Assembly (NCBI GenBank): GCA_002110485.1
Contig: MOWL01000003.1
Coordinates: 558,001-622,000 of the forward strand
Direction of reading: 5' to 3'
DNA: 64,000 bases
From: Emergomyces orientalis
Lineage: Eukaryota > Ascomycota > Eurotiomycetes > Onygenales > Ajellomycetaceae
A model generated the notes under the pieces. The model ran no database searches and had not been told where the DNA came from. It was given only the letters and a program-made list of their open reading frames with translations. Of the stretch, positions 55,701-64,000 are shown piece by piece (within the stretch, counting starts at the first letter, position 1; every line of letters begins with the position of its first letter). The position numbers and the translations under genes are program-made.

Positions 55701-57850
55701 ATGTTTACTCTCCTGTTATCACTCCTGTGCTTGCTAGCACGCATTGCACTGCCAATCTACGCATGCGACTCCTGCTATGGACCCTCAGACTACTCCGCGC
55801 ATAAGAGGTTGGTGCGTCGTATGCAACCAGAAGCGTTGAATGCGACGACGAAACCCAGGGGCCCCCTTGAATGGGGCCAGATCAATTTCATCCACACGAC
55901 GGACACCCATGGATGGCTCTCGGGTCATCTGAAGGAAGAGAACTATGGAGCCGACTGGGGAGATTATGCCTCCTTCCTTAGGCATATGCGCCAAAAGGCG
56001 GCTGAGTTGCGTGTTGATTTGTTGGTGGTCGATACTGGTGTGTTTTTTATCTCTCCTTTTTCCGTGTATATAATCAATGCTTTTGTTGTTGTTGTTTGTT
56101 GTTGTTCGTACCGTGCTTTTGATGTGGGATCTAAATTGCGGTTCTGTTTCTAGGTGATTTGCATGATGGCAATGGCTTGAGTGACATTACGACACCCAAT
56201 GGCTTGTACACGAATGAAATATTTACCCTAATCGATTACGATTTGCTGACCGTGGGGAACCATGAACTCTATCTTACTGAGGTCGCATATGAGACTTTTG
56301 CGAACTTCTCAAGCGTATACGGGGCGAGGTACCTGACCAGCAACGTGCAGATTCTCAACACTGCCACAGGTAATTTTGAATATCTGGGGAATAAGTTCCG
56401 CTACTTCACCACCAAATATGGGCTGAGGATCATGTCCTTTGGCGTGCTTTTCGATTTCACCCTGAATTCAAACGTGTCCAGGATTACCAAGGCCGAGGAT
56501 ATGATTAAAGAAGAGTGGTTTATTGAAGCTGTCAAGACCGAGGCAGTCGACCTCTTCGTGGTGCTTGGACATAATCCTGTCGGTCACAAGGACCCACGCA
56601 GCACATTTTCAACCATTCAAAAAGCCATTCGCGCTATGCGGCCTGAAATACCTATCCAAATATTCGGAGGCCACGCACACGTTCGGGACTTTGTTGTCTG
56701 GGATGAGACTTCAACTGGACTTGCGTCGGGGCGGTACTGTGAAACCCTCGGCTGGCTCTCCATGTCTGGAATCAAATCACCAACGTTCAAGGGCAGTTCG
56801 AACCCCCGTGGAGTCCCCAATCCGTCAAGGAAAGCCGTTGTAAACAAAACAGCACCGAACCAGGCCGCTGCTCCGTCAAACGGCGTAGAAGGAGGAGATA
56901 AAGGCATACGATACTCTCGCCGGTACCTAGACTGGAATCGCCTTACATTTGCGTACCACGCAATCGGGTCGCAAGACCCCAATTTTGACACTCGTCTCGG
57001 GAAATTGGTGACGGGTGATATCACGGAATTCCGCAAGGCTCAAAACTTATCAGTAGTTTTTGGATGTGTGCCTCGAACATACTGTATAGACTGCAAACCA
57101 TTTGGCGAGGAAGGAAATATCTTAGGCGTTCTCGAAGCCGCGCTAGCTGCCACTGTCATCAACGAGTCGCGGGCTAACAAGCCACGCTTAATCCTTACAA
57201 GCTCGGGGGCTATCCGATTCGACCTGGTCAAGGGCCCTTTTACATTGGATGACTTGTATATTGTCAGTCCGTTCAAGGATACATTCCACTTCATCCCCGA
57301 CGTGCCATACTCCCAAGCAAAACAGGTGCTAGGTATTTTAAACGGAGGACTGTTGCAGCAAAAGCGCAGTGCTGGCGTAATAGACACATTCACGAGCTCG
57401 ATGCTTGCAAGCCAGGATTCGTGCATTGATCCCCCATTGACTACGTCGAAACAAGTGAAGCGAGACCTGCTCAAACCACGATCCATCACTCGTCAGCGAC
57501 GAGATTCGACAACCAATAGCCCCGGCTATACCACCACCGATGACTTTGGAACAGACGGCGATGACACGCCACACTTGAAGATCCCACGTTTCCCACAGCC
57601 AAGTAATATTCAAGCGAATGCATCTTTCCCCACAGACGGCAGTGAACCTGACAAAGTTGATTTGATATTTGTAGACTTCATCGCCAAAAAGTTCGTGCTA
57701 CCCGCGATAGCTAAGGCGGGTGGACGTTATACCATGCGTGATGTGCAGTATTATACTCCGCCAGAGTTTACGGCGAATTTGGTTTTGTTGAAATACGCAG
57801 AGATGGTGTGGCAGGAGGGGGTTGCTAATTGCACCGTTGGATTCGAGTAA
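55701..57850 (+). CDS. Secreted/vacuolar calcineurin-like phosphoesterase (5'-nucleotidase type)
   Basis: Exons 55701-56037 and 56154-57850 are joined by a 116-nt intron (GTGTGT..TTCTAG) that splits the Gly codon of the DTGD motif. The product is 677 residues. A signal peptide or membrane anchor (MFTLLLSLLCLLARIALPIY) comes first. The metal-binding motifs of the metallophosphoesterase fold are complete: HTTDTHGWLSGH (Asp68, His70), VVDTGDLHDGNG, VGNHELY, VVLGHNPVGH and FGGHAHVRD. The C-terminal half contains the 5'-nucleotidase-like SSGAIRFDLVKGPFTLDDLY and a polar insertion with KRDLLKPRSITRQRRD, a possible basic processing site. It is similar in layout to the yeast YHR202W-type vacuolar proteins, a placement made from memory. 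Likely substrates are extracellular or vacuolar nucleotides or phosphoesters. The substrate is not determinable here. Confidence 0.87.
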
Positions 57851-58247
57851 TATAATATATGTACTTAGACACGTAATTTAATATGAAAATAGAGGAATGA
57901 AGAGACCATATATCTAGTGGATACCAAGCAAACATATCATTTTTGAGTGGTATTTGTTGCGGCGGAAGTTCCATAGATCCATGGATATAATGCCAAGACC
58001 ATGGCACGTGACTCCTGCCCTAAACCGCCCACAAACGGCTGACTAACCCTCGCTTAGCCCGCACCTCAAATTCCACCTCACCAAACACAGACTGACCTTG
58101 GGAAAAAAAGGACGAGGAAGAGAAGAACGACGACGCACGCCGACCCGAAGACGACGACGACGACAACGACAATTTCACCCACCCACCCTTTCTCCCCCTT
58201 CCCTCGTCCAGGTTGTTAAACGGCGTCCAAAAATACACAACGAAAAC
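57851..58247. promoter_or_regulatory. RPS5 promoter and leader
   Basis: About 400 bases separate the phosphoesterase stop from the RPS5 ATG. The last 60 bases are strongly pyrimidine-rich (CACCCACCCTTTCTCCCCCT), which is common in ribosomal-protein gene leaders. No other gene is supported. Confidence 0.5.
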
Positions 58248-59273
58248 ATGTCCGACAGCGGGGAAGTCGAGGTCGAAAGCCCCATGGGGTACCCAGTCCT
58301 GCCCAAGGACGTTGCCGCTGAAATCGGCAGCATCAAGCTCTTCAACAAATGGAGCTATGAGGATATTGAGATTCGGGATATGTCTTTGACGTATGTGTGA
58401 TTCTACAGTTGCATTGGCATGGTTTTGTGCTTCGTTTGTATTTTTTTATGGCTCTCGAGGGATTTTGCGGCTGTGGTATGCGCGGGATTGGCTAGGGATG
58501 TGTGTGCGGAATATCAACAATAGGGAAGGGAGGAAAGGAAAAGAGGATGGTGGAAGCGCAGGGCCATTGATTGTTCATATTGGTTTTCGTTTGGTTGGTG
58601 GTATAGTTGTGCTAACTTTTGGGAATTTTTTCCACCCCACCCCGTTATAGCGATTACATTCAAATCCGCCAGCCCGTCTACATCTCCCACTCCGCCGGAC
58701 GATATGCTGTCAAGCGATTCCGAAAGGCCCAATGCCCAATCATTGAGCGTCTCACCAACTCTCTGATGATGAACGGCCGCAACAACGGAAAGAAGCTCAT
58801 GGCTGTCCGCATCGTCGCTCACACTTTCGAGATCGTACGTACCGCATGATATTACCCGTTCCACGTTTGTGAAAAGTGAAATACATCATTTGCAGAAATA
58901 TCATTTTGATAAATGGCCTTCCTGAAATTCTAACTCGGGCAAATTATCACCGCAGATCCACATCATGACCGACCAAAATCCCATCCAAGTTGCCGTTGAC
59001 GCCATCGTCAACTGCGGGCCCCGAGAAGACAGCACCAGAATTGGCTCCGCCGGTACCGTCCGTCGCCAGGCCGTCGACGTCTCCCCTCTCCGCCGTGTCA
59101 ACCAGGCCATTGCACTCCTGACCATTGGCGCCCGTGAGGCCGCTTTCCGCAACGTCAAGAGCATTGCTGAGTGCCTTGCTGAAGAGCTGATCAACGCTGC
59201 CAAGGGAAGCTCGAACTCGTACGCCATCAAGAAAAAGGACGAGCTGGAGCGTGTGGCCAAGAGCAATCGGTAA
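58248..59273 (+). CDS. RPS5: 40S ribosomal protein uS7 (Rps5)
   Basis: Exons 58248-58390, 58651-58834 and 58956-59273 give 214 residues. Introns are 260 nt (GTATGT..TTATAG) and 121 nt (GTACGT..CCGCAG). uS7 is a core protein of the small-subunit head contacting the E site and mRNA exit. The sequence matches eukaryotic Rps5 closely: LFNKWSYEDIEIRDMSLTDY, HSAGRYAVKRFRKAQCPIIE, AHTFEIIHIMTDQNPIQVAV, VNCGPREDSTRIG, RRQAVDVSPLRRVNQAIALL and the invariant C-terminus SSNSYAIKKKDELERVAKSN followed by R. The length is normal for the family. The ATG context (AAAACATG) fits a highly expressed gene. No damage is seen. Confidence 0.97.
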
Positions 59274-59957
59274 ACGATTGCATTGGGAGGAATTGTTGTG
59301 TGGGGGTGTGCGTTGCCTCTTGTTTTTTTGTGCGTGTATGTATGTGCGTTTAATGCCATAATCTGCGGTGTTCGGTGGATTCTATTTTTCACGTTCATCT
59401 GCGATACAAAAAAAATAAATTAAATTAAAAGAAGGACCCAATTTATATGTGGACTGGGTCTGTTGAAGAATGGCGACAATCCACACGGAAGGGACTTTCT
59501 TTTTCTTTTTCTTTTTCTTCTACGTAGTTGAACGCACCCATGAAGAATTTTCTCTTTTGTTAAATTTTCCCTACAGAGCGTATCTTGAGAGATCATTCGT
59601 GGATCGATTAGAAAAGCGCCTCATACAAATACATACAAACATTCAGACGAAGTTGGGGGAATTTTTTTATTTGCCTCAAATGTATTTCATGGCCTTCAAA
59701 AATGCTAACTTTGATTAATTTTCTCTTAAGACCATATTCGTAATTAGTTATTTACTCGTTTGAATCTTTTTTGTAGTATTTGTTCTTGCCTACAGTCCTC
59801 CACCTCGCGTGTGCCGTTGGAGCTCCGCTGCATTAAATATCTCGGAGTCGACCCCAGCTAAAAATAAAACTTTGCAGAAAATCTGAAAAGCTGCACCACC
59901 ACCACTAACTACCACACAACATATCTTGTCGCCGTCACCCCAGCTAATTCACCAGCC
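59274..59957. other. Intergenic region, RPS5 to SDA1
   Basis: This probably contains the RPS5 3' untranslated region and the SDA1 promoter. A TTTTTC-type pyrimidine tract lies at about 59491-59520. No gene is supported. Confidence 0.55.
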
Positions 59958-62559
59958 ATGGGGAAACGCAAATTAGGAGCCTTGGAAAAGGTGGATGCTG
60001 ACCTGTAAGGATTTTATTAGAAAAAATAATTACACTACCCCATTCTTCTCAGTTAGAACAATAGGTTTGGCCCAAAAAAATAGCATATGCTAATGTCACA
60101 AAATCCAAATCTAGGACAAACCTCCAGCATAAAATCCGACGGGACCCAAAGTACGTATTCAATTTCGCCCTGTCTCTCTCTTACACGCCTGCATGCGGAC
60201 CGGGGATGCCCTTCCATTATCTATTCCATTCATTCAACTAAAATACTGTCTCCGGTGCACAACAGGTCTTACATCGAAGATTTCCGCAGCCAGCACTACC
60301 AATATGAAAGCCATAGGGAGATATTCATGGCCGCGCCATCGTCAGCGACAGATACAGGAATAATTTCACTGCGAGATTTGATTGAATTTATCGCTCATGT
60401 AGCTGACTGCTACACGGACATCACGAAGAATTTCCCAAATGAGTTGATTGAGATTTTGACGCTGCACCATGCTGTCCTGGATGCTGATTTGAGGGAGAAA
60501 ATTGTGGGCAGTATGGTGCTGTTGAGAAAGAAGGAGATTATTGATTCTGCTACGTATGTCTCGACATTTCTCCCCTTCCTTCTATACCTGACCTATTTTT
60601 TTTCTGTTCATCGAGTTTGATAAATGGCTAACGTTTCTGCGTTTCGATCTGATGTATAGACTCCTACACACCCTTTTCCCTGTCCTTGTCTCTACCCCAA
60701 GCAAAACTCTCCGAGCATTCCTGTTCCAGAAAATCCTCTCCGACCTGCGCACATCGAATTCGAAAACCATAAATCACAAGCTAAACAGAACCATCCAAAC
60801 CGTCCTCTATAACCTCGTAACCTCCGATAGAACATCCCCGAAAGCTCTCTGGGCCATAAAAATCACAAGGGAATTATGGAAGCGTCAAATATGGAGCGAT
60901 GCAAAAGCAGTGGAGATCATGAAAGAAGCCTCGTTGGCGGATAATGAGAAAGTCGCTGTTGGCGGCGTGCGGTTTTTCCTTGGAGGTGACAAGGAGAGAG
61001 AGGAGCTGGAAGACGAGAGTAGCGATGAAGAGATGCCTGACATATCCCAAATACGCCATCAAGTTACGATTAATAAGAAGAGCAAGAAAAAGGCGCGCCA
61101 GGTGGACAAGGCTATCGCAGCTGTCAAGAAGAAGGAGAAGAAGAAGAATCAGCCCCATCCGCTGAATTTTTCTGCCTTCCATCTTCTACATGACCCCCAG
61201 GGCTTCGCGGAAACGTTGTTCTCGAAGCATTTGCAAAATACGAAATCCAGGCTTAATCTGGAGCAGAAATTGCTTGTTTTGCAGCTTGTGTCGCGACTCG
61301 TGGGACTACATAAGCTTACGATGATACAGTTATACTCATACTTTCTCAAGTATTTAACACCAAAACAGCCATCCGTCACTTCATTTCTGGCCTCGCTCGC
61401 CCAATCAACACATCCACTCGTGCCACCCGATGTTCTCGAACCGCTGATTCAGAAAATCGCGAATGAGTTCGTGTCCGAAGCCGCAGCTGCAGAGGTTGCC
61501 TCGGCTGGTTTGAATGCAATTAGAGAAATATGCGTGAGACAGCCACTTGCCATGAGCGACACCTTGCTCCAGGATTTGGTCATGTATCGGAAAAGTAAGG
61601 ATAAAGGTGTCATGATGGCTGCGAAGGGGTTGTTGAGTCTATACCGAGAAGTTGGTGCTGAGCTACTGAAGAAAAGGGACCGGGGAAAGAATGCAACAAT
61701 CCAGTTGAAGACTGGGGAGCGGAAGGATATTCGATTTGGAGCGGAAGATGCTGGTGAGATTGAAGGAATTGAGTTGCTAGAACAGTGGAAAGAAGAGGAA
61801 CGGCGCAAGAGAAGGCGTGAGCAGGGTCTACCGTCCGATGGTGAGGATGGAGATGAAGAGGAAGACGAGGAGGAAGATTGGGGTGCTTGGGATGTACATG
61901 AAGGGGAAGAGAGTGATGATTCCGGCGGCTGGATTGATGTTCAAAGTGATGCGGAGATCGATGTCGAGATCAGCGATTCTGAAGACGAGGGCCCCGCAAC
62001 GAAAAAGGCAAAAACCAAACAGGAGAATGGAGCACCACGGGCGACAACTGAAGACGCACAAAATGAAAAGGAAAAAGAAAAGAAACCTTCTACCCTCGCC
62101 ACAACCCGCATCCTGACACCCGCAGATCTTGCCAAACTCGCCGAGCTACGCGCCAAAGAAAACGTCTCGTCGCTCCTCCCGCAAAACAAGACTCAGCGCC
62201 AAAAACAAGCTACCACAAACGCCGCCAGACACATGGATGATCCGCTTACCGCTGCTGAAATCGAAGGGCTTGCCGCACTTTCCGCTGGTAAAGCCACACG
62301 CGCAGAGAAAATTGCGCGGATGAACGAGCTCAAGACGGATCGAACGGACCATAAGAGCAAGACTGCGAAGAAGAAGGAGAAGAAGGAGGCGCAGGGTAAG
62401 AGCACGACTAACAAGGAGAAAGCAAGGAAGAAGAATTTCTTGATGACATTGGGGAAGGCGAAGAGTAAAGGGAAGAGGAGTCTGGTGGAGACGAGGAATG
62501 TGCTGAAAGCGCACCATGACAGGCAGAAGAGGGGAGGGAGGAGAGGGAATAATGGATAA
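59958..62559 (+). CDS. SDA1: Sda1, 60S ribosomal subunit biogenesis/export factor
   Basis: Four exons: 59958-60004, 60115-60150 (36 nt), 60266-60553 and 60660-62559, giving 756 residues against 767 in yeast Sda1. The protein is a nucleolar/nucleoplasmic factor on pre-60S particles, also linked to actin organisation and G1 progression in yeast. The start MGKRKLGALEKV, then LTNLQHKIRRDPKSYIEDFR assembled over three exons, and ALWAIKITRELWKRQIW in the body are typical. HPLNFSAFHLLHDPQGFAE and LNLEQKLLVLQLVSRLVGLH follow. An acidic segment (DGEDGDEEEDEEEDW, near residue 515) precedes the SDA1 C-terminal domain: ILTPADLAKLAEL, MDDPLTAAEIEGLA and the basic end LVETRNVLKAHHDRQKRGGR. All phases agree. 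Together with DRS1 and RPS5 this is the third ribosome-related gene in the window. Confidence 0.93.
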
Positions 62560-63179
62560 AGGGAGATTTAAATACCAAATAAAATAAAAGGCGGGATATT
62601 TCATGACATGGGTACGGCGCCTATTTTTGTATTTTGATGACTTTTTTACGGGTTATAAAAAGTAGTAATTGAATATGCTTATTTAGCTACTGGCGGCTAG
62701 AAATATGTATATATATCTGTATCTTTTCATACCCTCGAAAGTAATACAAATCAATCATTTACAGGACTAACCCCCATTGCCTCCTTCCAGCATTCTTTCC
62801 TCTTATCCGCAATTAGGGCTTTGATGCTCTGTGGCCCCCGCTAGCCCCAAAGAGGATAAATGACATGCAACCACACTAGTCCATTTTGGGCAAAGTATTA
62901 ACATTGTTCCGTGGATATTTCGTGTCGCGTTTACATCCTCCCTCTATGATTGGCCCTTCCCAACATCCAGCCACCTTCTGTTTCATGAGGCTCTTTCTCC
63001 TAAATTCCTTCCACTTGCCCACACATCTCACATATCTTACCCTTTATATCCATCACAGCAATTTCATATAACCCTACACCTGTTCCATGTCAATTCAATA
63101 GATATCGATACAGCCAAGCCATAACTGAACGAAGCGCCTCCCTAGTACTCGATCGTCCACAACCTTCCCCGACTCCAAG
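62560..63179. other. Intergenic region before the RNR-inhibitor-like gene
   Basis: This holds the SDA1 3' side and the promoter of the next plus-strand gene. It is pyrimidine-rich from about 62930 to 63080. No gene is supported. Confidence 0.55.
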
Positions 63180-64000
63180 ATGGAACCCAAATCCACTATC
63201 AACACATCCACCTCCTCCTCCAAGCGACGACGCTTCCAAGTCCCAATAACAAATTACTTCCAATCTAGTGATTCTACCTCTTCCCCTGATGGCTCCTCGC
63301 ATTTCAACTACGCAGCACCAACCCACTCTCCAGCCCCGTCTCTTCCTCACAAAGTCCAATCCTCCTTCCTGACCGTCGGCATGCGCGTTCGCAAATCAGT
63401 ACCCGAGGGCTACAAAACAACTACAAAGACGGGTGTATACATGTCACATACAAACTCTTCTTCAACGATTTCTCAAGCTCCCACTATTACTACCTCTACA
63501 TCATACGCAGAGCTAGCACCCTTCTGCGGTATTCTGAAAACGGGCAATTTCGCCGTCCAGACCTTCCCACGGCCCGCGGCGGGGTCAAATCAAGCAATGC
63601 ACCACAGCCACGCACTGGACGAGGATTGGGATAAGGGTTCCATCCCCTCAAGCAGTCTAGAATCGACCGATTCATCCTCCACCCAATCAACAATTCCGCC
63701 ACCAACTCCCAACCCACACAAACGGTCATTCGAGCCTGAGCTTGTGGACTCGGACAGTGAAAGCAAAGAGGATGAATATTCCAGTATCTTCCCGCGCGGG
63801 TTTCATCAGATGTGGAAATCTATCATTCCTTTCACTACAGCACTGCCCTCATCATCTTCTCCCACTCCCTCTAGCTCGTCGTCACGGCCAATCTTGCTTC
63901 CGAGACTGGGGCAGAAGATCGGCAGATATCAACGTCATCACAAAGGGCATGATTGTGGTCAAGAGAATCATGACCCCATTGCTGTTTCGATGTCACAGGC
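63180..64000 (+). CDS. Ribonucleotide-reductase-inhibitor-like protein (Hug/Spd1/Sml1 type), 3' partial
   Basis: An open frame starts at ATG 63180 and stays open for 273 codons to the window edge, so the 3' end is missing. The N-terminus is polar, with KRRRFQVPITNYF, a PIP-box-like or degron-like stretch. Residues 64-80 contain LTVGMRVRKSVPEGYKT, the short conserved Hug-domain-type element found in Sml1/Dif1/Spd1-related inhibitors or nuclear importers of ribonucleotide reductase. Further conserved-looking parts are LAPFCGILKTGNFAVQTFPR and an acidic patch (DSDSESKEDEYS). Such proteins bind the small or large RNR subunit and restrain dNTP synthesis outside S phase or DNA damage, usually under checkpoint-controlled degradation. 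Assignment rests on this short motif recalled from memory, so confidence is moderate. Confidence 0.7.
   Translation, partial: MEPKSTINTSTSSSKRRRFQVPITNYFQSSDSTSSPDGSSHFNYAAPTHSPAPSLPHKVQSSFLTVGMRVRKSVPEGYKTTTKTGVYMSHTNSSSTISQAPTITTSTSYAELAPFCGILKTGNFAVQTFPRPAAGSNQAMHHSHALDEDWDKGSIPSSSLESTDSSSTQSTIPPPTPNPHKRSFEPELVDSDSESKEDEYSSIFPRGFHQMWKSIIPFTTALPSSSSPTPSSSSSRPILLPRLGQKIGRYQRHHKGHDCGQENHDPIAVSMSQ

Overview
The window looks like nuclear chromosomal DNA of a filamentous ascomycete, most likely a eurotiomycete and plausibly Onygenales. The evidence is short 53-220 nt GT..AG introns with CTAAC/CTGAC-type branch sites, long intergenic spacers, and typical Pezizomycotina families: DUF3712, a DUF4045-gelsolin protein, an AA11 LPMO, a CPS1/DIP2 homologue and a Zn2Cys6 regulator. 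No rRNA, tRNA, CRISPR or intact transposon was found. Exon junctions were placed by hand from splice signals, reading-frame phase and remembered family patterns. No search was run.

Left third (about 1-20.8 kb): gene-poor accessory DNA. It holds a small GPI-type secreted protein (927-1523), a small cysteine-free secreted protein (3916-4393), a broken DUF2236 oxygenase-like gene (5758-6662, minus), a four-exon DUF3712 membrane protein with an unusual glycine/leucine/lysine-rich tail (8163-9823), a frameshifted cytochrome b5-like gene (12240-12752) and a Zn2Cys6 regulator (15324-16514, minus). The spacers of 1.4 to 4.3 kb carry microsatellites, a GC-rich palindrome and a short inverted-repeat unit.

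Middle (20.8-44 kb): mostly housekeeping genes. These are D-arabinono-1,4-lactone oxidase (minus), a 1593-residue DUF4045-gelsolin protein (minus), the six-exon ARL2 GTPase (minus), a GNAT-domain protein (plus), an AA11 lytic polysaccharide monooxygenase (minus), a 105-bp tandem array with alternating unit types, the ribosome-assembly helicase DRS1 (plus) and 2-isopropylmalate synthase LEU4 (plus). The LEU4 promoter has two TGACTCA (Gcn4/CpcA-type) sites flanking one CCG-N4-CGG (Leu3-type) site.

Right third (44-64 kb): a 1978-residue CPS1/DIP2 homologue with two adenylate-forming domains (minus), an Ecm33/Sps2-like GPI protein assembled from five exons (minus), a secreted calcineurin-like phosphoesterase (plus), ribosomal protein uS7/RPS5 (plus), SDA1 (plus) and the 5' part of a ribonucleotide-reductase-inhibitor-like gene that runs off the right edge (plus).

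No operon-like organisation or biosynthetic cluster is evident. A loose theme is ribosome production (DRS1, RPS5, SDA1). A second is cell surface and wall (two GPI-type proteins, the AA11 LPMO, secreted small proteins). The most checkable unusual observations are the DUF2236 gene broken by an exact 5-bp tandem duplication, the two-type 105-bp array, the LEU4 regulatory triad and the decayed P-loop-like motifs of the CPS1 homologue.
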